Both the position numbers and the translations under genes were made by a program. The notes below the pieces were generated by a model that was given only the letters and a program-made list of their open reading frames with translations, did no database searches and had not been told where the DNA came from. DNA of 64,000 bases from positions 2,651,257 to 2,715,256 of the forward strand of contig SJPJ01000001.1 in the NCBI GenBank assembly GCA_007859835.1, written 5' to 3'. Every line of letters begins with the position of its first letter. The first letter of the stretch is position 1. The stretch comes from Novipirellula herctigrandis. GTDB lineage: Bacteria; Planctomycetota; Planctomycetia; Pirellulales; Pirellulaceae. Of this stretch, positions 56,340-64,000 are shown in pieces.

Positions 56340-56707
56340 TTTCTTAGCTCTTGCCTGGAATCCTTGGCGTCATATCAAATTGATTAAATTGCTGAAGCCC
56401 GATCGGTTTTGTGCCGTTGCCGAAAACAACCTCGCTGCATTTCTGCATCGTCCGCTGGTGGATGCTTCGAGTCTAAGCTTTTTTGGCAGGGGAATAGTCT
56501 ATCAGTTACCGATATGGCGTGCTGCGTGTTCCGACATGATGGGGGCAGCTTGAACCCTCCGCAAAGCCCACCTGTATCAGCCCGCAAACATTTTTGCGAA
56601 GCCCACCCGTGGATACCTCATCCTTTGTTCTGCTATGTGTAGAGCGGAATCAGCAAAGTCTTTGCCTGCGATGAACGGCCTTCACCAACCATGATCATTT
56701 CTCTCAT
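56340..56707. other. 368-nt spacer between two sulfatase genes
   Basis: No gene seen. It has a small hairpin CGCAAA-CATT-TTTGCG (56583-56598) and an imperfect duplication of GCAAAGCCCACCTGT (56561-56575) as GCGAAGCCCACCCGT (56596-56610). Probably the promoter region of the sulfatase at 54906. Confidence 0.4.
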
Positions 56708-58312
56708 TTACCGCTGCCGTTTGGGGTATTTCGCACCAGTAAGGTCTTCATAGATCTCCTCCAACCGCTGCTGCTGCGATGCTCGGAATTGCGGATTGAA
56801 AGTACGGAAGTTCTTTTCCTGCCACGGTATTTTCCGGTCAAAAATCTGCTCGAAGCGTTGATAGCTGGGCACATTCACACAGTTGTTTACCCAGTGCTTG
56901 TGAAAGGCGTCGTAATTATTGCGCATCGTTTCGAGCGTCTCCCGCTTTTCTGGATTGGCAGCAACATTGTTCAGTTCACTTGGATCGCCGCTGAGATCAA
57001 AGAGCTCTTCCGCAACCGGCGTAGCTTCATCCGCATAACACCACAAGATATACTTCCAATCCTCACTCACCACCGACAGTGCCTTGGGCAAATCTCGGTT
57101 CGCCCAGTCCCAGTTCTGAACAATGCCCAACTCCGATCGAACGCGTCGATTTGGATTCCGAACAATTGGCACCAAGCTCTTTCCGTCCATCTGCGCGGGA
57201 ATCGGCACACCGGCGAGATCGAGCATTGTCGGCGCGAAATCAATGTTGCCAATGATGGCCTTGGTTGTAACGCCTCGGCTTCCATTGGAAGTACGAGGAT
57301 CAAAAATAATCAGCGGGATGCGGGATGCATGCTCATACGGCAACACTTTGCCCTGCAATCCGTGAGCGCCACAAAAATAGCCATTGTCGGCGGTGTAAAT
57401 AATCACCGTATTATTCGCAACGCCTCGCTCCTTCAGGGCGTCCACCACCATTCCGACTGCGGAGTCCACACCGGAAATCAGTTGATAGTAGGCTTTTAAA
57501 TGATCCTGATAATGCTCTTTGTCCCACTCACTGCGTTGCACAAATTGACGACCGGTTTTCGCCTGCACCGGAAGCAGCGACAGTCCCTCTTGATCAAATC
57601 CCGGCGGTTTGGCAAAGGTAACGCTGGCATAATGCTTCTGGTCTTGGGGATCAATTTCGTTGTGAGGCTTGTGAGGTGCTTTGAAACTGAGCGACAGACA
57701 GAACGGCTGATCCAATCCAGCGGACTCTTTGATAAAGTCCCTCCCGAATGCCCCCAAAGCCCGCGTCACGTGTGGGTATCGTTTGGCATAGTTCACCATG
57801 TTTGGGTTTTTGCCAGTCGCATAATAACCCTGACCACCTTGGAGCGCCCCCCAGTGATCAAAATCACGCGACGCATCATAGACGCTTTTTCCAGCCGATT
57901 CCGGGTCCGATATACTAAAGCCCCATTTGCCTGCGAAAGCGGTTCGATAACCCGCCTGCTTTAACAACACGGGATAGGACTGGTTCTTCCATACTTCCGA
58001 AGACAGGTCGCCCGTTAAGAAATTGCAGCCCGTTTTATATTCATACATGCCGCTCATCACAGTGGCCCGTGACGCCATGCAAAGCGGACTGGTTGCATAA
58101 CAACGTTCGAAAAGAATCCCGCGAGCGGCAAGCTCGTCAAGATTCGGCGTTTCGATCTCTGCGTTACCCATACAACCCATCGCCATCGCCTGATGATCGT
58201 CCGCCATCAAAAAAACAACATTCGGCTTGTTTGCATTGCACGCTTGATTGATTCGATAAAGGTGACTAATTAGACACAGCCCAAAACAGAGTGCCAACGT
58301 TCGCTTGTTCAT
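56708..58312 (-). CDS. Exported S1-family sulfatase with C-x-A-S-R motif
   Basis: A 534-residue sulfatase. The ATG at 58312 precedes a signal peptide (TLALCFGLCLISHL to about CNA); the reading to 58423 adds a leader with no export signal. D38-D39 in FLMADDHQAMAMGCMG; maturation motif C78-M-A-S-R, with Ala in the third place instead of Pro, a variant of choline-sulfatase- and some polysaccharide-sulfatase-like branches; then RTAFAGKWGFSISD and IYTADNGYFCGAHG. The FGE or anSME specificity for C-x-A-x-R overlaps both maturase types. The C-terminus (QEKNFRTFNPQFRASQQQR) is basic. It is divergent from the AraC regulator at 58631, which may control it. Confidence 0.92.
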   Translation of the reverse strand: MNKRTLALCFGLCLISHLYRINQACNANKPNVVFLMADDHQAMAMGCMGNAEIETPNLDELAARGILFERCYATSPLCMASRATVMSGMYEYKTGCNFLTGDLSSEVWKNQSYPVLLKQAGYRTAFAGKWGFSISDPESAGKSVYDASRDFDHWGALQGGQGYYATGKNPNMVNYAKRYPHVTRALGAFGRDFIKESAGLDQPFCLSLSFKAPHKPHNEIDPQDQKHYASVTFAKPPGFDQEGLSLLPVQAKTGRQFVQRSEWDKEHYQDHLKAYYQLISGVDSAVGMVVDALKERGVANNTVIIYTADNGYFCGAHGLQGKVLPYEHASRIPLIIFDPRTSNGSRGVTTKAIIGNIDFAPTMLDLAGVPIPAQMDGKSLVPIVRNPNRRVRSELGIVQNWDWANRDLPKALSVVSEDWKYILWCYADEATPVAEELFDLSGDPSELNNVAANPEKRETLETMRNNYDAFHKHWVNNCVNVPSYQRFEQIFDRKIPWQEKNFRTFNPQFRASQQQRLEEIYEDLTGAKYPKRQR

Positions 58313-58630
58313 TGTCTTTCCTAATGCGTAATTCGAATCGCGACATACGGACCAAACCGTTTTTCCACGAAGCGATCTGGGTCCCCATTGTAAAGCGGAT
58401 GAATCGATCCGTATGACCAACAATCGCCCACCTAGTTCAGATCTAACTCTCGTTCTTTGCGACGACGAAGAAGTCTGGTGAGAAATACGGAATCACCTGA
58501 ATAACAGACCCTCGATTGCGAACGATTTGCTCCTGCGGTCAATCAGAGATGACTCCAACAATGCCCCTCAGGCCTAGCTTTTTCACAGCACCGCACTAGC
58601 ACTGCGAGCCAAATGACTTAAAGTGCTACC
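58313..58630. promoter_or_regulatory. Divergent promoter region, sulfatase and AraC regulator
   Basis: 318 nt without a gene between the sulfatase (-) and the AraC-type regulator (+). Both promoters must lie here; no clear inverted repeat or strong ribosome-binding site was found before the regulator's ATG. Confidence 0.45.
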
Positions 58631-59461
58631 ATGTCTAACCACTCTCGAATCGTTACACCTGGCCCCGGTCGACCACGCTGGGTCGCCCCGTCGACACGCA
58701 GTGAACTCGTCTATTTAAGTTGGGGATCGCGTGATTTTTCGAAATCCCCCATCCCAGAACATCACAACCCCGGCTGGAGCTACGTGGTTATTTGCAGCGG
58801 TACGGTGCGTATTTCCCAGGGTCCCAAGGAACGGTCGCTTGGTTCATCCGAGTGCCTTCTGGCTGGCCCAGGATGTAGTTACGGACTACGTCATGCGAAA
58901 GGCGAGCGATGTGAACTGCTGGTTTGGATATTTCGTTCTGCTCCCAACCACTCCCCATTGGGATTGGGAACCGATTTATTCCAGACCGTTACATTGGATA
59001 CTGAAACGCGACGTTTCGTAGAGAATCTACACGCGCAAACGCGAGAAGAAATCAGTCGAGTCCGGGATTTCTTTGAGCCCTCGGTAATACACATTCGCGA
59101 ACTTTTGGACATTCAAATCATGCGTTCGCTTCACGGACCGCGGAAAGAATCGGTCCAGGACCGCCGTCTGACACTGGCCTATGATTGGATGCTCAACAAT
59201 TTGGAACTCAATGACCCGGTTCGGTCGCTATGCGACTATTTGCAGATTTCTCAAAGCACACTTCACCGGCTGTTTCGCGACCACTACTCAATGGCGCCCG
59301 GCGCTGTACATCGACGCCTCCGTGTTCAAGAGGCGCAACGTCTGATTGAAGAAGAAGGCTGGCAGGTCAAACAAGCCGCCTATCGCCTTGGCTACCATCA
59401 CGCAAACGATTTGAGCCGAGCGTTATCAAGAGCTGTCGCGGACGAAACGACATCGAACTAG
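58631..59461 (+). CDS. AraC-family transcriptional regulator
   Basis: A 276-residue regulator with an N-terminal cupin-like sensor (about 20-120: HNPGWSYVVICSGTVRISQ, LAGPGCSYGLRH) and a C-terminal double helix-turn-helix (about 175-270: DPVRSLCDYLQISQSTLHR, then EEGWQVKQAAYRLGYHH). It lacks the LacI-type sensor of the regulator at 46821 and is therefore a different AraC branch. It is divergent from the sulfatase at 58312 and converges on the DUF1080-esterase unit. Likely targets are these neighbours; the ligand is unknown. Confidence 0.9.
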   Translation: MSNHSRIVTPGPGRPRWVAPSTRSELVYLSWGSRDFSKSPIPEHHNPGWSYVVICSGTVRISQGPKERSLGSSECLLAGPGCSYGLRHAKGERCELLVWIFRSAPNHSPLGLGTDLFQTVTLDTETRRFVENLHAQTREEISRVRDFFEPSVIHIRELLDIQIMRSLHGPRKESVQDRRLTLAYDWMLNNLELNDPVRSLCDYLQISQSTLHRLFRDHYSMAPGAVHRRLRVQEAQRLIEEEGWQVKQAAYRLGYHHANDLSRALSRAVADETTSN

Positions 59462-59477
59462 CAGCATCCCAAGCCGT

Positions 59478-59678
59478 CTAAAAAGCCTTCTCGGAAGGCA
59501 TCCGAATTCGCTTTGATTCGATCTCGCTCATAAAACTGCTGGCGATGCGATAGTCGGTCACCTTCGTGTTCCAAAGGCAGAAACCATCATGATGCTTCGT
59601 CGCAAGAACCGCAGTCATCCCTGCTGAGCGAGCAGCTTTTCCCCATTGCCCCCGATCGATGGCAGTTGGCTTCTTGTA
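59478..59678 (-). pseudogene. GH29 alpha-L-fucosidase relic
   Basis: A 66-codon open stretch without a start codon. It reads QWGKAARSAGMTAVLATKHH then DGFCLWNTKVTDYRIASS, the central GH29 signature (A-x-x-A-G-M, K-H-H-D-G-F-C-L-W, T-D-Y). A stop lies just upstream, the matching IERFDTRSQLP-like text continues in another frame (about 59680-59715), and the rest of the barrel, with the nucleophile, is absent. It is thus the frame-shifted core of a lost fucosidase gene. The remaining DNA to 59898 has no recognisable gene. None of the four intact GH29 proteins has the FCLWNTK context, so it was a separate member. Confidence 0.85.
59480..59499 (-). terminator. Intrinsic terminator, minus strand
   Basis: Read on the minus strand: GCCTTC-CGA-GAAGGC followed by TTTTT. 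Stem of 6 bp with a 3-nt loop and a T-run fits a Rho-independent terminator. It would end the transcript of the DUF1080-esterase gene (and the sulfatase at 61909) before the convergent AraC gene, and it lies inside the GH29 relic. Confidence 0.6.
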
Positions 59679-59898
59679 TCAAATCGCTCGATAGCAGAGG
59701 GAAGTACCGTTTTCAATTGACGCCGGGATACGACCCGTTGCTTCGCACATTTTTTCGCTTGCACGGCCTCTCTTTGAATGCCGTTACCTTTTGTTCGTTC
59801 AGAAAGTCCTGATGTTGATTTCAAAGGTACGACTGCACTCAATGGCAGCAACTTCGAATTTGCTAAGCGTCGAGACTCTCACAGCAAGCAAAGAGGTC

Positions 59899-61824
59899 CT
59901 ACTGATCCAGGAGAGAATCCTTTTCACCAAGCAAGTGCTTTGAAAAAAAGTCAATGACTTGTTGATGTTGCTCTGGCTCTTTGAAAAAACTGTGTCCATG
60001 GCCGGGATAGATAATCAATGTTGACGGAATACCTGTGTCCCGCAGTCGATGGTGAAATCTTGTACTTTGCTCCAGCTTAACCAGCAGATCGCTGTCACCG
60101 TGCATAATCAGAAAGGGCGGGTCGTCTGCGGAAATGTAACTCACCGGACTAGCTGCACGCGCTTCGTCTTGCCTGTCCTGGATCAAGCCACCGAGAAGCA
60201 TAGGCAATGGATGCTTGGAAATGTCGCGATTTTTCAATGTGGGGTTGTTCGAGCGATTATTCCTCTTCAGAAAATCAGTTGGCCCAAACCAATCGCATAC
60301 TGCCTGGACTCGACTTGATACTCCGGTTTCGCCAAGATCGCCCTCCAATTCGGCGACGTCACCGCTTGTCCCAAGCAGGGCGACCAAATGGCCACCCGCA
60401 GACGATCCCCAAACACCGATGCGATTGGAGTCGATGTTGTACTGCTCTGCGTTTTTTCGCAGGAACCGTATCGCAGCTTTGCAGTCATGTATTTGCGCGG
60501 GAAAGATCGCATCGCTGGACAGACGATAGTTGATCGACGCCAAAGCAAACCCTTCCCGTAAAACAAAGGACTGCTTGACAATTGAGTCCTTACTGCCTTT
60601 CCACCAACCGCCACCATGGATCCAAACGACGAGTGGACGTGACCCAGCGTTTTCATCGCCTGCTGGTAAATAAAGATCTAACGTATGTCGCTCGTGACCA
60701 CTGTTGGTGTAGGGAATATCTCGATGAATCGACACACCATCGGGGAGTTGAACCTTGTTACCTTTCTTGATTTTCGAATTATTTGCAGGCTTCTGCCCTT
60801 TTTTTACATCATCATTAATGACCGGTCGCAGCACAATGTTGCGATAGCGTACTGCGGTGTGATCGCCTTGCAGGTAGATCGGTCCCGGAGCGTCGTCATC
60901 GGCACTGAGCGCCCCGTTTGTACAGCCGATGATCGGTTCGTTGTCGATCACTTTCGTGCCATTCAGAATGACGGTGGCGTGACGATCGACCAGAGTAATA
61001 TCATACGTTTGCCATTCGCCGCCGGATTTGCCAGCCTTGCTGGTTGGAGGAATTCGGCTGAAGATCGCGCCAACGCCTTGAATGCCTTGCATCCGGCTGT
61101 CACGGTCGACCACTTGCGCCTCATACCGACCACGAAGATAGACGCCGCTATTGCCCCCCGATGGCACATTAAACTCAAGTCGCAGATTGAAATCCAAGAA
61201 CTCCTGATCGGTCCGAAGATTGCCATAGTGTGAGAACGGATTGAAACTGAGTTTCGGTGTCGTGTTCACAAGCTCACTGTTTTCCGCCGTCCAACCGTTG
61301 ATCTGCTTTGGATTGGTAAGCCGCCATCCGGCCAAGTCCTTGCCATTGAACAGTTCGACGGGATCGCCAAATTTGATCTGGTCTAAATCCGGTTTCGGTG
61401 GCAATGGCGACAACCGTTTGCCGTGAAAGATCAACTCTTCAACTTCACCGTCATCCAACGGACATTCCATCACCAATGTGATGCGGTCGCCATCGACGGT
61501 GGCGCGATGCTTGACGTCAATCTTTGCTCCCGTGGGTGGCCCGCCATCGTATTCGGGCTCACCAACCGGGATGCGACGCAAGAACGTCAGCGTGTCGTTG
61601 GCAAGCACCATGTCACGAGTATTTCGTCCCATGCCCACCGTCCACAATTCTCCGTTGAACTCGCCGTCGACTTGGTTGATGGTCAACCAACCGGCGGTTC
61701 CACCGGGCATCACGAGCCCCCAATTGCCGAGGAAACCTTGTTGGGTGTCCGGTGTTTGTGCCGTCGATTCGTGAACAACCACGAAACTTGAAAAGAACAG
61801 AAGTAAGAATAGTTGTATTTTCAT
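59899..61824 (-). CDS. Exported fusion: lipocalin-like, DUF1080 and esterase domains
   Basis: A 641-residue exported three-part protein. Signal peptide to about 22. Residues 28-140 are a small beta domain (GFLGNWGLVMPGGTAGWLTI). Residues 150-335 are a DUF1080 (3-keto-disaccharide hydrolase) concanavalin-like domain: VELFNGKDLAGWRLTNP, SGGNSGVYLRGRYEAQVVD, GGEWQTYDITL, YLQGDHTAVRYRNIVLRPV. Residues 365-635 are an alpha/beta-hydrolase with WIHGGGWWKGS, nucleophile S475 in GSSAGG, Asp in MHGDSDLLV and His in YPGHGHSFF. DUF1080 domains have been linked to binding or hydrolysis of 3-keto-glycosides; the esterase would remove acyl groups. The sulfatase gene lies 84 nt upstream in the same direction. 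Confidence 0.88.
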   Translation of the reverse strand: MKIQLFLLLFFSSFVVVHESTAQTPDTQQGFLGNWGLVMPGGTAGWLTINQVDGEFNGELWTVGMGRNTRDMVLANDTLTFLRRIPVGEPEYDGGPPTGAKIDVKHRATVDGDRITLVMECPLDDGEVEELIFHGKRLSPLPPKPDLDQIKFGDPVELFNGKDLAGWRLTNPKQINGWTAENSELVNTTPKLSFNPFSHYGNLRTDQEFLDFNLRLEFNVPSGGNSGVYLRGRYEAQVVDRDSRMQGIQGVGAIFSRIPPTSKAGKSGGEWQTYDITLVDRHATVILNGTKVIDNEPIIGCTNGALSADDDAPGPIYLQGDHTAVRYRNIVLRPVINDDVKKGQKPANNSKIKKGNKVQLPDGVSIHRDIPYTNSGHERHTLDLYLPAGDENAGSRPLVVWIHGGGWWKGSKDSIVKQSFVLREGFALASINYRLSSDAIFPAQIHDCKAAIRFLRKNAEQYNIDSNRIGVWGSSAGGHLVALLGTSGDVAELEGDLGETGVSSRVQAVCDWFGPTDFLKRNNRSNNPTLKNRDISKHPLPMLLGGLIQDRQDEARAASPVSYISADDPPFLIMHGDSDLLVKLEQSTRFHHRLRDTGIPSTLIIYPGHGHSFFKEPEQHQQVIDFFSKHLLGEKDSLLDQ

Positions 61825-61888
61825 GGAAGCCTTTGCGATCAGTTGGAATGAAGAGGTTAATGAACTGTGTCTGAATTTTTCCCATCGG

Positions 61889-61927
61889 CAAGCAAGGCGT
61901 CGGGAAATTCACCGTACGGCTTGCTTG
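61889..61927 (-). terminator. Long-range inverted repeat at sulfatase 3' end
   Basis: CAAGCAAG (61889-61896) and CTTGCTTG (61920-61927) pair around the sulfatase stop codon (23-nt loop). No T-run follows; weak evidence for a transcript end or processing site. Confidence 0.3.
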
Positions 61928-63375
61928 TCTGTTTTCTTCTTCCTCTTTGCCGTTTGCTTGCCGAGCTCTTCCCAAGGATCGACTGGTGTGTAGCTAGACA
62001 CGCCGTAGTCGCTGCCGTTATGGCTTGCCTTCGCTGAGGCGAGAAATGCGAGAATTTCGGCCCTCATTTGTTGCGCGATTTCGGGGTACTGAGCCAGGAT
62101 ATTATTCGACTCAGCAACGTCTTTAGAAAGATCGAACAAACGATCGAGCGCATTATCGTCGGGGGACTCGATGATCAGCTTATATTTGCCTTTCACAAGA
62201 CAGGCGTGCTTCTGGTAGCGAAACGGAATCGCGGTTCGATGCTCTTTCGAGTCACCGCACAGGATCGGCAGGATATTCTCGCCATCAAGTTTTCGCCCAT
62301 CGGGAAGCGAGGCATCAGTCATCGCACGAACGGTGGGAAGGTAGTCCAGTACCGACATCGGGACATCAATGAACGAGCCAGGTTGGATCCGGCCTAGCCA
62401 CAGTGCCAATGCCGGAACGCGCACGCCGCCATCGGTCACATCGCGTTTTCGTCCGGTAAACTCGCCTGCACTTCCGGCCCGTCGCGTTTTGGATCGGTCT
62501 TTCGGAACGGCTCCTTCTGGGCCATTGTCGCTGCAGAAAAACAACGCGGTGTTGTCAGCCACACCTAGTTTTTCTAGCTCGGCACGCAAACGACCAACCT
62601 GGTCATCCACCGCCGTAATGCAGCCGTAGTAATGTGCCGCTTCACCGTGACCTTCATACATCTTCAAGTACTCCGGCCCGGCCTGAATATTTTCGTGCGG
62701 AGCATGGAACCAAACCACCGCTAGAAACGGAGTATCGCTGTGCGCGGCGTTTTGAATGAATGGGATCACCCGATCCATCAACACTCGCGAATCGCATCCT
62801 AAAACATTTTCATGTGTGGGCACGCCGTTTTCATAATACGGGTTGTTTTTTGCTCGAGAACCAATCCCTGGGTCCCATGTACAAACAGCCGATTCGGTTA
62901 CGAACGAAACGTCATAGTCGCGTTCCCACGGCGGAGCATAGTTCGCTTCCGGCCTACGTCCTTTTCCTTTGGATGAGATCACTTTATCCAGTGTTCCGAG
63001 ATGCCACTTTCCAAAATGGCCGGTGGTATAACCTTCCGCCTTGAGCATCCTAGCAACCGTATATTCCTCTTTTGGAAGATGCCCTTTATTGGCCGTCCAG
63101 ACACCCATTCGGAAGTAATGACGTCCGGTCAGGAAGGAGGCCCGTGTCGGCGAGCAGACGGGGCCAACCGAATAGAAATGGTTCAGGATCGCCCCCTCCT
63201 TGGCTATCGTATCCAAATGCGGCGTCTCGATAATCGCATTTCCGTTGAAACCAGTGTCGCCCCATCCCATATCGTCGCACATCATCAGGATGATATTCGG
63301 CCGGTCTTGCGAAACCGCTGAAGCCGCCATTGAGGCAACAACGAATCCCGCAATCAAAGCTGATTTGATATTCAT
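61909..63375 (-). CDS. Exported S1-family sulfatase
   Basis: A 488-residue sulfatase. The ATG at 63375 precedes a signal peptide (SALIAGFVVASMAASAVS); the reading to 63444 is longer without a signal. D34-D35 in LMMCDDMGWGDTGFNG; maturation motif C74-S-P-T-R with ASFLTGRHYFRMGV; HFGKWHLGTLDK; FFCSDNGPEGAVP. The C-terminus is strongly basic (KQTAKRKKKTDKQAVR), which could hold the enzyme to anionic polysaccharide or envelope. The DUF1080-esterase gene follows at 84 nt, likely co-transcribed; upstream, another sulfatase ends 279 nt away. Confidence 0.93.
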   Translation of the reverse strand: MNIKSALIAGFVVASMAASAVSQDRPNIILMMCDDMGWGDTGFNGNAIIETPHLDTIAKEGAILNHFYSVGPVCSPTRASFLTGRHYFRMGVWTANKGHLPKEEYTVARMLKAEGYTTGHFGKWHLGTLDKVISSKGKGRRPEANYAPPWERDYDVSFVTESAVCTWDPGIGSRAKNNPYYENGVPTHENVLGCDSRVLMDRVIPFIQNAAHSDTPFLAVVWFHAPHENIQAGPEYLKMYEGHGEAAHYYGCITAVDDQVGRLRAELEKLGVADNTALFFCSDNGPEGAVPKDRSKTRRAGSAGEFTGRKRDVTDGGVRVPALALWLGRIQPGSFIDVPMSVLDYLPTVRAMTDASLPDGRKLDGENILPILCGDSKEHRTAIPFRYQKHACLVKGKYKLIIESPDDNALDRLFDLSKDVAESNNILAQYPEIAQQMRAEILAFLASAKASHNGSDYGVSSYTPVDPWEELGKQTAKRKKKTDKQAVR

Positions 63376-63654
63376 GATTTGTCTATTCTCTTTCGGGGAT
63401 TCAGACCCGGTTATTTTTGCAAGCGGCTTCGAGTTTACATCCATTTTATTTCATCGACCTGTGTCGTCCGGATACACACGATAGTTCATTTAGGTCCAGG
63501 CAAGGTTTCGGTCGAAGACATTTCCATAGCATTTATTCTTGGGGGTGGTGATTAAAAAAACAATTGCGTGTCTTCTTTTTAGTTTCCAGCCGGTTCCATT
63601 GCCTCTGTGTACTCAGGACGTGCATTGCGAATTTGCGCCAGCACACAAACATGG

Positions 63655-64000
63655 CTATTTCTTCCGAACGTAGACGTAGTAGGCATTTGTCATCCGATTG
63701 CCGTCTTGGTCAAAAAAGGTTGCTTCAATGGTCGTTTTTCCTTTCGGAAGCGGAACTTCAAACAGCAGTGATTCGTCTGCATCGGCGACCTGCCGTTCTT
63801 CACAAAACTCCCCCACCCTTAGCGACACCGATGCAACAGGAAGTGGCGTGATGATTCCTTTTGTGAGTAACGTCTCTTTCGGACCACGCGTTGACCACGC
63901 ATCCACGGTCTTGGTCACTTCGGGAACACCTCGCAGCGGTGCCGTTGCCTCGACGGGCCAACGGCGCACCTCGAATTGATAAGTTCCTGCTTGGGCTGCC
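63655..64000 (-). CDS. Sulfatase, C-terminal part (cut by window edge)
   Basis: Only the last 115 or so codons are in the window; the gene enters from the right. AAQAGTYQFEVRRWPVEA, GVPEVTKTVDAWSTRGPK, PVASVSLRVGEF, LLFEVPLPKGKTTIEATF and NAYYVYVRK match the beta-rich C-terminal domain (Y-E-x-x-L-R-R-W-P type, then L-P-x-G-x-T-x-x-x-T) of long arylsulfatases. The frame is open to the edge, so the GTG within it (63969) is not a start. Catalytic residues lie outside. It is in the same direction as the sulfatase at 61909, with a 279-nt spacer. Confidence 0.8.
   Translation of the reverse strand, partial: AAQAGTYQFEVRRWPVEATAPLRGVPEVTKTVDAWSTRGPKETLLTKGIITPLPVASVSLRVGEFCEERQVADADESLLFEVPLPKGKTTIEATFFDQDGNRMTNAYYVYVRKK

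Noticed and set aside
56789-57499. 236-codon plus-strand frame
   Set aside because: Antisense to a sulfatase with complete motifs.
1-64000. Prophage, transposon or integrase as the source of the locus
   Set aside because: No transposase, integrase, phage gene, terminal inverted repeat or tRNA end was recognised; the tandem repeats are too short and local to be element ends.

Overview
The window looks like a piece of a marine planctomycete chromosome, most likely Pirellulaceae (Rhodopirellula and relatives). This rests on the family mix, not on any marker gene: nine S1 sulfatases (one cut by the window edge), exported Gfo/Idh/MocA oxidoreductases, a giant exported PQQ-propeller/LamG protein, DUF1080 and DUF3299 proteins, and XylR-type AraC regulators with a LacI-like sensor. 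No rRNA, tRNA, CRISPR, phage or insertion-sequence gene was recognised.

The window is dominated by a locus for breaking down a sulfated, fucose-rich polysaccharide, with fucoidan as the obvious candidate. Left edge (1-2837, + strand): an exported BNR-4 beta-propeller protein and a sulfatase. At 2877-6806 (-) are a Cu/Zn-type permease, a DUF3299-like lipoprotein or membrane-anchored protein and a PhoD-like phosphoesterase, probably outside the sugar pathway. From about 46.6 kb leftward to 7.1 kb nearly everything is on the minus strand and reads away from fucI. First come the cytoplasmic L-fucose genes: isomerase, class II aldolase, rhamnulokinase-like kinase and a tandem class II aldolase. 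Then follow the exported enzymes: four GH29 and two GH95 alpha-L-fucosidases, four sulfatases (one with EF hands), a carbohydrate esterase, a GH116-like enzyme, and three proteins of unassigned specificity (beta-helix, five-bladed-propeller type, GHL15-like TIM barrel). Several neighbours overlap by ATGA or TAATG or are only 2-3 nt apart, so parts of this 39 kb run are operons.

Divergent from fucI is a XylR-like AraC regulator, the likely fucose-responsive switch. It is followed by a 1299-residue PQQ/LamG protein, a convergent exported RbsD/FucU-like protein (a possible periplasmic fucose mutarotase), a Gfo/Idh oxidoreductase, two sulfatases, a second AraC regulator, a DUF1080-esterase fusion, another sulfatase and the C-terminus of a further sulfatase.

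The proposed logic: sulfatases and esterases strip sulfate and acyl groups, GH29/GH95 and the unassigned enzymes release L-fucose, a mutarotase supplies the right anomer, and FucI, kinase and aldolase convert it to DHAP and L-lactaldehyde. No sugar transporter, sulfatase-maturing enzyme, lactaldehyde-handling enzyme or microcompartment shell gene is visible, so these must lie elsewhere.

Two things are not explained by ordinary annotation. Short tandem duplications (10-20 bp units, 2-4 copies) recur at gene borders, in two cases copying the stop codon of the adjacent gene. There are also gene relics of the same families as the intact genes (two GH29 pieces, a sulfatase that lost its catalytic cysteine, a truncated GH95-like gene), showing active turnover of the locus.
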